Positions 54,573-63,974 are shown, numbered from the stretch's first letter. The stretch: DNA of 64,000 nucleotides from Flaviflexus massiliensis (GCF_001375495.1 NZ_LN831058.1:1508768-1572767); one strand, 5' to 3'. The notes: a model not told the origin generated them from the sequence alone. Made by a program: numbers and translations.

Positions 54573-55352
54573 ATGCGTTTGTTCATTTACACCGAGACGT
54601 TCCTCAGTGCGAACTGCTACATCTGGGAGAACACGGACACGAAGCAGGCTCTTGTTGTGGATCCGGGTGCTGGCAGTGCCGATTGGGTGGAGCAGAAACT
54701 GGCCAAGGAAGGCCTCGAGCTCGCCGGAGTGCTCCTCACCCACGGTCATCCCGACCACGTGTGGGATGCTGCGAAGGTTGCGGGAGATAAGCCCGTCTAT
54801 ATCGCGAAGCCGGACCTGTATCGTCTCGACGATCCGCTCGCTCACGTGGGCGGAATCGGTATCGACGTAGCTGAGGAATGGGTGAAGCCCACCAACGTCC
54901 AGGTCATTCCCGAACTGTGCTTGCAAGGCTCCGGGGCTCAGATTGCTCCCGGTTTCCCGGTGCGAGCAGTGCTCGTTCCCGGTCACACGGAAGGTTCGGT
55001 CGGCTACCTGAGCGCAGGTGTCCTGGAGGATGGTGAAGGAGCCATCACCGTGTCGCAAGACGGTTGCGGCGGCGGCGGATGCGAGGGCTGCAACTGCGGT
55101 GCGAGCGAAGGAAAGTCTGAACCGGAGCCGGTTGCCTTCATGTTCCTCGGTGACGTCATTCTCGGAGATTCGATTGGTCGCACGGACCTCGATGGTGGGG
55201 ACGATAAGGAAATGCAGTCCACGCTGCGGATGCTTGCCGTTTCGATCAATCCCGATACCGTGCTCGCGACCGGTCATGGCCAGCTCTCCACTCTCGGCTA
55301 CCAACTGCAAGCAAATCAGCACCTGCGCCAAGCAGCGATGATCACCGCGTGA
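54573..55352 (+). CDS. Metallo-beta-lactamase-fold hydrolase with Cys-rich insertion
   Basis: A 259-residue glyoxalase II-like protein. The metal motif THGHPDH (His 57, His 59, Asp 61, His 62), PGHTEGSVGYL and FLGDVILGDSIGRTDL are those of the MBL fold. Between the last two, residues 164–176 read GCGGGGCEGCNCG, four Cys in 11 residues, then an acidic stretch; I know of no such insertion in standard glyoxalase II. Position before hisS matches Rv2581c. Normal length otherwise. Likely thioester hydrolysis (glyoxalase-type) but substrate is unproven. Start ATG 54573 follows a −10 element directly. Confidence 0.9.
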   Translation: MRLFIYTETFLSANCYIWENTDTKQALVVDPGAGSADWVEQKLAKEGLELAGVLLTHGHPDHVWDAAKVAGDKPVYIAKPDLYRLDDPLAHVGGIGIDVAEEWVKPTNVQVIPELCLQGSGAQIAPGFPVRAVLVPGHTEGSVGYLSAGVLEDGEGAITVSQDGCGGGGCEGCNCGASEGKSEPEPVAFMFLGDVILGDSIGRTDLDGGDDKEMQSTLRMLAVSINPDTVLATGHGQLSTLGYQLQANQHLRQAAMITA

Positions 55353-55406
55353 TTGGTTTTTACCACACTACGGTGCGATATCACGCTTGCCTGTTGGTGA
55401 GCGTGC

Positions 55407-55412
55407 GATAAT
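55407..55412 (+). promoter_or_regulatory. −10 element of hisS, leaderless spacing
   Basis: GATAAT is followed by 7 nt and ATG 55420. No ribosome site precedes the start. A −35 match is poor. Confidence 0.55.
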
Positions 55413-55419
55413 AGCGCTC

Positions 55420-56739
55420 ATGGCACGTCATTTTTCACTCTCCGGTTTCCCCGAGTGGCTTCCGGAACAACGACTCGTAGAACAGCACGTCCTCGAAACC
55501 TTGCAGCGGACGTTTGAGATGCACGGGTTCTCCGGAATCGAGACCAGGGCAGTCGAGCCTGTCTCCCAGCTCCTGTCCAAGGGTGAAACATCGAAAGAAA
55601 TCTATCTCCTGTCCCGCCTCCAGGCGGACCAGGCCACTGACGATGCTGAACTGGGACTCCACTTCGACCTGACTGTCCCGCTTGCACGCTATGTCGTTGA
55701 GAACGCGGGCCGGCTCATGTTCCCGTTCAAGCGCTACCAGATCCAGAAAGTGTGGCGCGGCGAGAGGCCGCAGGATGGGCGCTTCCGCGAATTCGTCCAG
55801 GCCGATGTTGATGTCGTTGGTCAGGACACCCTGTCCCAGCACCATGACATGGAGCTACCGCTCGTCATGGTTGACGCGCTCTCCACGCTCCCGATACCCC
55901 GCGTCATTGTGCGCGCCTCAAACCGCAAGGTCGCCCAGGGCTTCTACGAGGCCATCGGCATCACCGACATCGAAGGCGCCCTGCGAGCCATCGATAAGCT
56001 CGACAAGATCGGTGAAAAGGCTGTCGCGGAACTGCTGGTTGCCGATGGTGCGACCGGGGAGCAGGCAGCGCTAGCCCTCGCACTCGCCGGCATTACCGGC
56101 ACCGACGCCTCGATCGCCGACCGAGTTCTCGCACTCGGAGCCCGCTCCGAACTGCTGGAGACCGGCCTCGACGAACTGGTAACCCTTGTTGAAGGTGCGA
56201 ACGAGCTCATGCCCGGCTCAATCGTTGCCGACCTCAAGATCGCGCGCGGCCTCGACTACTACACGGGCACGGTTTACGAGTCGACCATGGTTGGCCACGA
56301 AGATCTGGGATCCGTGTGCTCGGGTGGACGCTACGATTCACTCGCCACGGACGGCAAGAAAACCTACCCGGGTGTGGGCCTCTCCATTGGTGTATCCAGG
56401 GTTCTTGCTCGCGTGCTCGGACAGCCTCTCGTTGAGCCGTCACGAAAGGTTCCGACCGCGGTTTTGGTGGCAGTGCTTGATGAAGATAAGCGCCGTGTCT
56501 CGGACCGGGTTGCCATGGCCCTGCGCGAGCGCGGAATCCCCACCGAAGTATCTCCGAGCGCCGCGAAGTTCGGTAAGCAGATCCGCTACGCGGACCGCCG
56601 CGGCATCCCCTACGTCTGGTTCCCCGGTGAGCCCGACTCGGTTAAGGACATTCGCTCCGGCGATCAGGTAGATGCTGATCCCGCCACGTGGGCGCCGCCC
56701 TCCGAAGACCTGTCACCGTCGATTCGGATGCTTTCGTGA
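55420..56739 (+). CDS. hisS: Histidyl-tRNA synthetase
   Basis: A 439-residue class II synthetase that charges tRNA-His. Seen: LRPLAEY-type motif 1 region (GIETRAVEPVSQLLSKGETS), motif 2 YQIQKVWRGERPQDGRFREF, the His-A-like loop ARGLDYYTGTVYES and motif 3 GVGLSIGVSRVLARVLG. The anticodon domain follows. I start at ATG 55420; a frame from 55387 would remove the −10. The end overlaps a GTPase gene by 4 nt. Placement after the hydrolase is conserved in Mycobacterium. Confidence 0.94.
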   Translation: MARHFSLSGFPEWLPEQRLVEQHVLETLQRTFEMHGFSGIETRAVEPVSQLLSKGETSKEIYLLSRLQADQATDDAELGLHFDLTVPLARYVVENAGRLMFPFKRYQIQKVWRGERPQDGRFREFVQADVDVVGQDTLSQHHDMELPLVMVDALSTLPIPRVIVRASNRKVAQGFYEAIGITDIEGALRAIDKLDKIGEKAVAELLVADGATGEQAALALALAGITGTDASIADRVLALGARSELLETGLDELVTLVEGANELMPGSIVADLKIARGLDYYTGTVYESTMVGHEDLGSVCSGGRYDSLATDGKKTYPGVGLSIGVSRVLARVLGQPLVEPSRKVPTAVLVAVLDEDKRRVSDRVAMALRERGIPTEVSPSAAKFGKQIRYADRRGIPYVWFPGEPDSVKDIRSGDQVDADPATWAPPSEDLSPSIRMLS

Positions 56740-58466
56740 GAGCCCCGGCAGGAATCGGATCGACCGCGAACGAGGTCGCGAGCCTGCTCGCAGACGTGCG
56801 AGAGACTCTCGACCGGGTGTCGTTTCCTCTCGACCTGCCCCAGGCGGCCGATGCTCGGGAGGAGACGCAAGACCTCAAGCATCAGCTCGATGACTACGTG
56901 CTTCCGCGGTACGCGTCGCTCGATGCTCCGCTACTGACGGTTGTCGGTGGCTCCACCGGCTCCGGCAAATCCGCGCTCGTCAACGCACTCACCCGCAGCC
57001 ACGTGGCGCAGTCGAGTGCGATCCGGCCCACGACCAGGACTCCTCTCCTCGTTCATCACCCCGCCGACCGGGACTGGTTCGAAGGCGATCGGATCCTGCC
57101 CGAGCTCGCCCGGGTACACGGTTCCGGCGGAGAATCCCACACCGAACTCGAACTGGCTACGGCAGAGTCCCTGCCGCGCGGACTCGCGTTGCTCGACTCT
57201 CCCGATATTGACTCGATCGTCGAAGAAAACCGGAGGCTGGCTGCACAGCTGCTCTCCGCGGCTGACCTGTGGCTCTTCGTGACAACCGCTGCCCGCTATG
57301 CTGATGCGATTCCGTGGGCACTCTTGGACGAGGCGGCCTCTCGAAATATTGTCATCGCCATCGTCCTCAACCGCGTTCCTGCAGGTGTGGGAGTTGAGGT
57401 TAGAGCCGATCTCGCTCGCCGGCTTGATGAGAGGGGACTGTCCCATGCACCCCTCTTCGTCATCGGGGAAACGGATCTTGGTGAGGAGGACTTCATCCCT
57501 GAGGCTGATGTTGCGCACGTGCGAGCCTGGCTGAACGGACTCGCGCACGACTCGGCGGCACGAACGGCCGTTGCTCGCCAGACCCTGGGCGGTGCGGTTG
57601 ATGGTGTTGCCATCCGCGGCAGGAGCCTCCTGCCCGCGCTCAACGAGCAACGCTCCGCCCTCGTGACCCTGGCCTCCCAGGTTGATGACACCTTCGCCCA
57701 GGCGCACGCCCAGCTCGTCTCTGCGGTGAGCGACGGATCGGTCCTGCGTGGCGAGGTGCTCGCTCGCTGGCAGGACTTTGTCGGCACGGGCGAGATCCTC
57801 CGCCAAGTCGAAGCCGGGGTTGGAAAACTCCGTGACCGGATCACATCGTGGTTCAAGGGCGACGGAGTCGAGCCAGAACACGTCGAAGAAGCGATCGAAG
57901 ACGGGATCGCCACCATGCTCATCGGTGAAACCGAATCCGCAATCGCCACGATTGAACGCTCCTGGGCACGCGGCCTCGGCGGCGACCAGTTGGCGGCAAA
58001 CGCCGCCTCTCGCCTCCGCAGCCACGAGGAACGCAAGGAGGCAGCCACCCAGCTGGTACGGGAATGGCAGGGCCGCCTCACCGAACTCATCCAGGTTGAG
58101 GGGAAGGACAAGCGGGCGACAGCGCGCGTTCTGTCCCTCGGCCTCAACACGGTCGCCGTCGCCCTCATGATCGTCATCTTCGCCTCGACGGCAGGGCTGT
58201 CCGGTGGTGAAGTGGTCGTGGCTGGTGGTACGGCCGTGGTGGCACAGAAGCTTTTGGAAGCGATCTTTGGGGATGATGCGGTGCGGAAGATGGCGAAGGA
58301 GGCCGTCGCCGACCTGACCGACCGGGCCGGCGCCTTCATGGTCACCGATGCTGAACCGTTCCGTAGCGAGCTCGCAACCCTTGGTGTGGATGCGTCCGCG
58401 AGTGACAACTTGGGGGAGGCGCTTGCCCTGCTGTCTGCTGCCCGCCGTGAGGAGAATGGCCTGTGA
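56736..58466 (+). CDS. Dynamin-like GTPase A
   Basis: A 576-residue protein with G1 VVGGSTGSGKSA, a Thr-containing G2 (RPTTRTP), and G3 ALLDSPDIDS. The expected G4 NKxD is LNRVP, with no Asp, so guanine specificity may be lost. A large helical part follows, then hydrophobic segments near the end (TVAVALMIVIFASTAGL and EVVVAGGTAVVAQKLLEAIFG) suited to membrane insertion. This layout is that of bacterial dynamin-like proteins, which remodel membranes as pairs. GTG 56736 overlaps hisS by 4 nt; the stop overlaps GTPase B by 4 nt. Confidence 0.82.
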   Translation: MRAPAGIGSTANEVASLLADVRETLDRVSFPLDLPQAADAREETQDLKHQLDDYVLPRYASLDAPLLTVVGGSTGSGKSALVNALTRSHVAQSSAIRPTTRTPLLVHHPADRDWFEGDRILPELARVHGSGGESHTELELATAESLPRGLALLDSPDIDSIVEENRRLAAQLLSAADLWLFVTTAARYADAIPWALLDEAASRNIVIAIVLNRVPAGVGVEVRADLARRLDERGLSHAPLFVIGETDLGEEDFIPEADVAHVRAWLNGLAHDSAARTAVARQTLGGAVDGVAIRGRSLLPALNEQRSALVTLASQVDDTFAQAHAQLVSAVSDGSVLRGEVLARWQDFVGTGEILRQVEAGVGKLRDRITSWFKGDGVEPEHVEEAIEDGIATMLIGETESAIATIERSWARGLGGDQLAANAASRLRSHEERKEAATQLVREWQGRLTELIQVEGKDKRATARVLSLGLNTVAVALMIVIFASTAGLSGGEVVVAGGTAVVAQKLLEAIFGDDAVRKMAKEAVADLTDRAGAFMVTDAEPFRSELATLGVDASASDNLGEALALLSAARREENGL

Positions 58467-60040
58467 CGACTCTCAACGAGGGCCTGCATGACCTGTCGCG
58501 AGCAATCGACCTAGCGGAAGACCGAGTATCACCCGCGTTGCTCTCGCGTGCCCGAGAACTTCGTGATGCGATCGTGGATCGCCAGGCCGCGGGCCTCGAA
58601 ACGACGGTTGTTGCTCTCTTTGGCGCCACCGGTTCGGGCAAGTCCTCCCTGTTCAATACGCTTGCGAAAACCAACCTGTCGAAAGTCTCGGCGAGCCGCC
58701 CCACAACCAATGAGCCGATCGCGGTATCGGAGCAGAGCGCGACCGAGATCCTCGACTGGCTACACGTCCGCGATCGACACATCCGTCCCCACCTGTTCAA
58801 TAAGCACGGCGACCGTATCGTTCTGCTCGACCTCCCGGACGTCGATTCCACAGAGGAAGCGAACCGGGAGATCGCTCAACGCCTCGCCGGGGTTGTTGAC
58901 GTACTCGTGTGGGTTCTCGATCCCCAAAAGTATGCTGATGCCGTTGTCCACGAGGACTACCTGCGTCCCATGACCGAACACTCGGATGTCACCCTTGTTG
59001 TGCTTAACCAGATCGATACGGTTGATCCGGCCGAACGTGACGCGATGATTGCCGATGCTCAGCGGATCATTCGCGAGGATGGCCTCTCGGCACGGATCAT
59101 CGCGACCTCGACTCGCACCGGAGAGGGAATCGCAGGACTGCGGTCCACGATCGAGTCCGTTGCTGGCTCCCAGCAGGCGGCACACGATCGGATGGCGGCT
59201 GACGTGCGTGCGATCGGCACCGACCTGTCGAAGGAACTGGGTACAAAGGCTCCCGGGTTGACAAAGAAGAATCGGGAACAGATCGCGACCGCTGTTGCGA
59301 GTGCAGCGGGTGTCGACCAGGTTGCGAAAGCGGCCGCCGGTTCCTACCGTTTCAGGGGTCGCAAGTGGGTTGGCTGGCCGGCACTGCGCTGGCTCACCAA
59401 CGTCCGTGTAGACCCCCTCAAGGGACTGCACCTGGTTCCCGACAAGGGTGATGTGCCCACGCTCACCGGGGTGCGAGCAACCCCTGCCAAGGAATCCCAG
59501 GTACGCGGGCTTGTTCGTACGATCATGGGTGAAGCGACGGAGGGCTTGCCGGCCGCATGGCGGCGGGACCTGACCGAAAGCACCGAATACCGGACCGGCA
59601 CCGTCCTGGACCATGCCGACCGTGTCATTGCTTCAACAGACTTGGGTTACGACAAGAGGCCCGCCTGGTGGCAGGTCATGAACTTCCTTCAGTGGCTCTT
59701 CTTCGTCGTTGCGATTGTTGGTCTCGGGTGGCTCATCGCCATCTGGGCCGCCAACGCACTAGTCCTCCCGCTCCCGGATCCCCCGAAACTCGGCGAGGTT
59801 CCACTCCCGCCATTGCTGTTCCTCGGAGGGTTACTCGTGGGATTGGTCCTCACCATCATTGGGCGACTGTGCGTAAATCGGGGCGCAGCAAGCGTGGAGA
59901 AGCGAGTCCGTAAGCGATTGATCAAACAGATCCATCCAGTCGCCGAGGAGCACATGCTTAATGATGTTGACCGGGTCCTAGAAGAATCACGGATGCTATC
60001 CGATGTGGCAGGTCGCCTCACGACAGTGGGCAAGAAGTAA
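58463..60040 (+). CDS. Dynamin-like GTPase B
   Basis: A 525-residue partner. G1 is ALFGATGSGKSS, G3 LLDLPDVDS and G4 VVLNQIDTV (NQID, close to the NKxD form), so unlike its neighbour this G domain looks complete. A basic segment (GRKWVGWPALRW) precedes two membrane stretches (LQWLFFVVAIVGLGWLIAIW and LLFLGGLLVGLVLTIIG), then a basic coiled tail. The pair recalls DynA/DynB and IniA/IniC, but sequence identity was not computed. Coupled translation of the two suggests a fixed complex at the membrane. Confidence 0.82.
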   Translation: MTTLNEGLHDLSRAIDLAEDRVSPALLSRARELRDAIVDRQAAGLETTVVALFGATGSGKSSLFNTLAKTNLSKVSASRPTTNEPIAVSEQSATEILDWLHVRDRHIRPHLFNKHGDRIVLLDLPDVDSTEEANREIAQRLAGVVDVLVWVLDPQKYADAVVHEDYLRPMTEHSDVTLVVLNQIDTVDPAERDAMIADAQRIIREDGLSARIIATSTRTGEGIAGLRSTIESVAGSQQAAHDRMAADVRAIGTDLSKELGTKAPGLTKKNREQIATAVASAAGVDQVAKAAAGSYRFRGRKWVGWPALRWLTNVRVDPLKGLHLVPDKGDVPTLTGVRATPAKESQVRGLVRTIMGEATEGLPAAWRRDLTESTEYRTGTVLDHADRVIASTDLGYDKRPAWWQVMNFLQWLFFVVAIVGLGWLIAIWAANALVLPLPDPPKLGEVPLPPLLFLGGLLVGLVLTIIGRLCVNRGAASVEKRVRKRLIKQIHPVAEEHMLNDVDRVLEESRMLSDVAGRLTTVGKK

Positions 60041-60231
60041 CACTCAACCAACTGGACGGTGACAAACACCTAGCCGGTGACTTGAACTGCCTGGAGCTGT
60101 GCCGATAGTGGCGCAACTTCAGGCAGTTTCCTTATATCGAGGCGCAGAACCTAAATCTCTCAAACAATGCATCGATGAATGTCACCTCATTCGGCTATGC
60201 CATCGCGAACGAGAAATGCAGCCCGCTCGAT

Positions 60232-60336
60232 CAGTGATACGTCCAAGCAGGGTGGCTTTATTCGAGCAGTGACATGTCCAAGCAGGATGGCTGTGTTCGA
60301 GTAGCGACTAGTGAACGCAGCATGGTGATGTCCGAG
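60232..60336 (+). repeat. 35-bp tandem repeat array (three copies)
   Basis: Copies 60232–60266 and 60267–60301 match closely (CAGTGA…GTCCAAGCAGG…TTCGAG); the third, 60302–60336, is degenerate but in register, ending CCGAG. Each copy is exactly 35 bp with no spacer. Not a CRISPR, since there are no unique spacers. Confidence 0.82.
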
Positions 60337-60479
60337 CAAAGCTCCGGCCAAGAATTGGCACCCGGTCTGCGCAGCCACTTCTGGTTCGAATAAGTGCCGT
60401 ATAGGAATGACTGAGACTCGGCTGACTTAGACTCGAATGAGCGAGATCTGAGCGAGTGAAACCTGTGGGGATAAGCGAA

Positions 60480-60501
60480 CGAGGGACCCGTAGGTCCCTC
60501 G
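60480..60501 (-). terminator. Terminator of the DEAD-box helicase
   Basis: CGAGGGACC / GGTCCCTCG, 9 bp perfect around CGTA, 36 bp past the helicase stop on the minus strand, followed by TTCGCTTAT. Confidence 0.7.
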
Positions 60502-60536
60502 CCGTCACCTAGAAGGTGAGTGTCGCTCCGCTGTCT

Positions 60537-62372
60537 CTAGTAGTCTCGGCGACGCTTGGAAGAGCCGCCACGACGCTTGTCGAAACGGTCACCCCCACGC
60601 TTATCAAACCTATCTCCGCGCCTGTATCCGCCGCGGTCTCCACCGCGGTCGAACTTGCGTCCGCCACCGCGCGGCCCCTCATCGGGACGGATCTGAAGAG
60701 CCCGCCCGGATACTTCGGCATCGTAGATGCGGTTGGTTGCTTCCTGGCTGAGATCGCCCGCGATCTCGACGAGGGAGAAGGAGGGGTAAATGTCGATCTT
60801 GCCGAGATCGGAGCCGCGCAGGCCGCCCTCGCCGGTGATCGCCCCAACAATGGCACCCGGCTTGACGCCGTCACGGTGACCAACCTCAACGCGGTAGCGG
60901 CGGGCGCCGGGCAGGGAGCCACGGTCGCGACCGCTACGCTCACGGCCCGGGCGATCATTGCGGTCACCCTTGCGGTCATCACGCACGTTCAGGCGATCCG
61001 GTTCGTCGTTGTCGGTCGGGCCCGGGTCACGGACACCGAGAGCGAGCAGTGCGTAGACGAGATCGTCGACGGACATGTCCGTCTCCTCGGCCTCCTGAGC
61101 TGCCTTGAAAGCATCGAGTGCCTCGCGGTACACCGACAGGCGGCCGACCGTGTAGCGTTCCTTCGCCTGGGTAATGAGACGCTCCGCGCGTAGCTTCGAC
61201 ACCTCGGCGGGAGTGGGCAGATCCACTTCTTCCATGCGAGCCTTCGTGGCCTGCTCGATCTTCCGCAGGCGAGCACGCTCACGCGGAGTGACAAAGGACA
61301 GGGCAACACCCTCGCGTCCCGCGCGGCCGGTGCGACCAATGCGGTGCACGTAGGTGTCGATCTCCTTCGGGATATCGAAGTTGATGACAAGTCCGATGCG
61401 TTCCACGTCGAGGCCCCGGGCGGCCACGTCGGTTGCCACGAGAACATCGAGGAAGCCGCTGCGGAGGCGGTCGATGAGCTTCTCGCGGTCACGCTGAGCA
61501 ACATCACCGGAGATTGCGGCAGCCTGAACGCCACGAGCGTTTAGTTCGAGAGCGAGCTCCTCGGCCGAGGCGCGGGTACGAACGAACACGATTGCTGCGT
61601 CTGCGTCGCTCGTTGCGAGGACTCGTGCCAGGCCACCGATCTTGTGGCGGGACGGCACAACGGCGAAGGTCTGCTTGACCGTGGATACGGTGGAGCGAGG
61701 ATTAGATACCGAAATGTGTTCCGGATCGGTCATGTGCTGATCCGCGACACGGCGGATCTGGGGCGGCATGGTGGCCGAGAAGAGAGCCGTGATCCGGCCC
61801 TCACGCGTGAGGGATCCCGCAATGGTCTCGACGTCTTCCGCAAATCCCATGCGCAGCATCTCGTCGGCCTCGTCGAGAACAAAGTAGGAGACGTGGCTGA
61901 GGTCGAGGGCGCCCTTGTTGATGAGATCCATGACACGGCCCGGGGTGCCGACAACAACCTGTGCGCCGCGTTCGAGACCGCGGATCTGGGGCACATAGGA
62001 GGAGCCGCCGTAGACGGGGAGAACATTGAGATCATGATTGACCTTCGCGAAGTCGGAGATCGCGTCCGATACCTGGAGGGCGAGCTCGCGGGTGGGGGCA
62101 AGCACGAGTGCCTGAACCCTGCGCTTGTCGGGGTTAACCTGGGCGAGAAGGGGAAGGCCGAAGGCTGCGGTCTTGCCGGTACCGGTCTGGGCCACGCCGA
62201 CAACGTCACGGCCACTGAGCAGAACCGGGATGGTCTGCTCCTGGATGGCGGTGGGGGTTTCAAAACCGAGGGCCTGAACGGCCTCCAAGAGGTCCGCCGG
62301 CAAACCAAGGTCAGCAAAGGTGGTGGGGTTTTCTTCTGTTTCGGGGGTGTTTGATGCGGGCGTATCCGCCAT
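60537..62372 (-). CDS. DEAD-box RNA helicase, DeaD/CsdA type
   Basis: A 611-residue helicase. Motifs: Q-motif FETPTAIQEQTIP, Walker A AQTGTGKTAA, DEAD (VLDEADEMLRMGF), SAT (ALFSATMPP), and HRIGRTGRAGR. A DbpA-type RNA-binding domain follows (YRVEVGHRDGVKPGAIVGAI) and the protein ends in an Arg/Gly/Asp-rich tail (GGGRKFDRGGDRGGYRR…). It unwinds RNA in ribosome assembly, mRNA decay and cold response. ATG 62372 follows GAGGAAACACA. Confidence 0.95.
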   Translation of the reverse strand: MADTPASNTPETEENPTTFADLGLPADLLEAVQALGFETPTAIQEQTIPVLLSGRDVVGVAQTGTGKTAAFGLPLLAQVNPDKRRVQALVLAPTRELALQVSDAISDFAKVNHDLNVLPVYGGSSYVPQIRGLERGAQVVVGTPGRVMDLINKGALDLSHVSYFVLDEADEMLRMGFAEDVETIAGSLTREGRITALFSATMPPQIRRVADQHMTDPEHISVSNPRSTVSTVKQTFAVVPSRHKIGGLARVLATSDADAAIVFVRTRASAEELALELNARGVQAAAISGDVAQRDREKLIDRLRSGFLDVLVATDVAARGLDVERIGLVINFDIPKEIDTYVHRIGRTGRAGREGVALSFVTPRERARLRKIEQATKARMEEVDLPTPAEVSKLRAERLITQAKERYTVGRLSVYREALDAFKAAQEAEETDMSVDDLVYALLALGVRDPGPTDNDEPDRLNVRDDRKGDRNDRPGRERSGRDRGSLPGARRYRVEVGHRDGVKPGAIVGAITGEGGLRGSDLGKIDIYPSFSLVEIAGDLSQEATNRIYDAEVSGRALQIRPDEGPRGGGRKFDRGGDRGGYRRGDRFDKRGGDRFDKRRGGSSKRRRDY

Positions 62373-62498
62373 TGTGTTTCCTCATCTGCCAACCTGCCCG
62401 AATCACACAAGAATGGCAGCGTCAGCTCTAATACCGCGCCACGTTGGCGCGTGTCCGGCGCCTACTGACGCCTCCCGGCGCTAAGCGCCCTCATAACC

Positions 62499-63905
62499 TT
62501 ACCGGGTCGATGCTTGATGCGTCAGGTCAGTTTCGGTGACGTTCGGCTCAACCCGGAACGACACCGCCAGCGAGGCGAGCGCCAGGAGCGACATGGCAAT
62601 GAGCACGGCCGCGAATGACGCGGTGCCAAAGCCCGAGATGAGGGCGAAGACAATGCCGGCGAACGCAATACACAGGGAAGCGCCGAGCGTATCGGATACC
62701 TGGAGGGCGGACGAGGTCTGACCCTGCGACTCGATCGGGGTGAGGGCGAGCGCGTGGGTTGCCATCGCCGGATAGGCGATACCGATCCCCAGGCCCGCAA
62801 CCGCCCAGGCGACAATGAGGAACCAGGGGGCTACCGACACCCACGCAACGGGGATGGTGGCAGCGGTTCCGATCAGCAGGATTGCGCTACCAAAGCTTGC
62901 GAGCCGCTTACGTTGGCCCGGATCGATGATGCGTGCCTGAACGAATGAACCAATCGACCAGGTGATGGAACCGACGGTGAGTGTCAGCCCCGCATCAAGC
63001 GGCTCCCAGCCATGAATGCGCTGCAGCATGAGAGGGAGATAGATTTCCACCGCCAGGAAGGTGCCGTTCAGCATGCCACGCAACGCAACCGTCGAGGGCA
63101 TACCCCGTTTTAGGAGAAGCGTGCCACTGGGAAGCATGGGGCGCACAAAGGCCAGTGCCGCGACAGCGGCGACCACGATCCCCGCGAAGACAAGGGGAGT
63201 GAAATCCTCAGAATCGGTTCCGGACATGACCTGGAGGGCAATGGCGGCAATGCCCGCACCGAGTGCCGGCAGGGCCACGGTCTTGAGCTTAGAGAGCTTG
63301 CCCGTGAACTCCATGGCCGGAAGCATCGACAGCACCTTCGCCAAGAGCGGCAAAAGTACGAGCAGAAGGACGGGAACGATGATGAACACGACACGCCAGT
63401 GCACGTGCTGAGCAAGGAAACCCGACAGTGCGGGACCGATGAGTGAGGGAACAACCCAGGCGGCACTGAAAGCCGCAAAGAACGTGGGTTGGCGCTTGCC
63501 CGGAACCAGCCGGCCCACGAGCACATAGAGGGGAACGATGCAGAGGCCACCTCCGAGCCCCTGAATGAGTCTGCCCAGCACGAGGATCTCAATCTCGGGA
63601 GCGAAAGTGCACATGACCAGACCGGCCGAGAAAACAATGAGACCCGTAAAGAGCGGTGCGCGCACACCCTTCGCATCGGCCCACGGCCCACACAGCGCGG
63701 TCGTGATGAGCTGAGCAGCGAGCGTAATACCGTTCGCGAGCGCAAACATGTGCTCACCATTGAGATCCTTCGTGACGGTGGGCATGGCCGTGGTAACCGC
63801 GAGTGCCTCGAAGGCGATGCACGTGATGATTGCTGTCGCGATCCAGAGGAGCCACCGTTGTGCGGTCTCGGATGCGGTGCGCTGTTTGCGGGGATGTCTG
63901 GCCAT
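62499..63905 (-). CDS. MFS transporter
   Basis: A 468-residue protein with about 14 hydrophobic stretches. DHA2-like features are GRLIQGLGGGLCIVPLYVLVG and AWVVPSLIGPALSGFLAQ. The signature between helices 2 and 3 reads GPWADAKGVRAPLF. Substrate unknown; multidrug or metabolite export is possible. ATG 63905 has GAGAGA at the right distance; upstream in-frame starts at 63911 and 63929 are less good. It is the last complete gene, divergent from a possible gene at the window edge. Confidence 0.86.
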   Translation of the reverse strand: MARHPRKQRTASETAQRWLLWIATAIITCIAFEALAVTTAMPTVTKDLNGEHMFALANGITLAAQLITTALCGPWADAKGVRAPLFTGLIVFSAGLVMCTFAPEIEILVLGRLIQGLGGGLCIVPLYVLVGRLVPGKRQPTFFAAFSAAWVVPSLIGPALSGFLAQHVHWRVVFIIVPVLLLVLLPLLAKVLSMLPAMEFTGKLSKLKTVALPALGAGIAAIALQVMSGTDSEDFTPLVFAGIVVAAVAALAFVRPMLPSGTLLLKRGMPSTVALRGMLNGTFLAVEIYLPLMLQRIHGWEPLDAGLTLTVGSITWSIGSFVQARIIDPGQRKRLASFGSAILLIGTAATIPVAWVSVAPWFLIVAWAVAGLGIGIAYPAMATHALALTPIESQGQTSSALQVSDTLGASLCIAFAGIVFALISGFGTASFAAVLIAMSLLALASLAVSFRVEPNVTETDLTHQASTR

Positions 63906-63974
63906 AATGGGCATTCTCTCACCGCACAACTTCCGTCACTAGGTGGACACGAGTGACTCGTATCCTAAACTGGG

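Larger units (their letters stand above)
60041..60536. other. Intergenic region after the GTPase pair
   Basis: Contains a 35-bp tandem array and, at the right end, the terminator of the helicase gene. No protein gene is supported. AGCGAG and TTCGAG-like words recur outside the array as decayed copies. Confidence 0.5.

Noticed and set aside
60232-60336. Possible CRISPR array
   Set aside because: 35-bp copies are directly abutting; no spacers, no cas genes.
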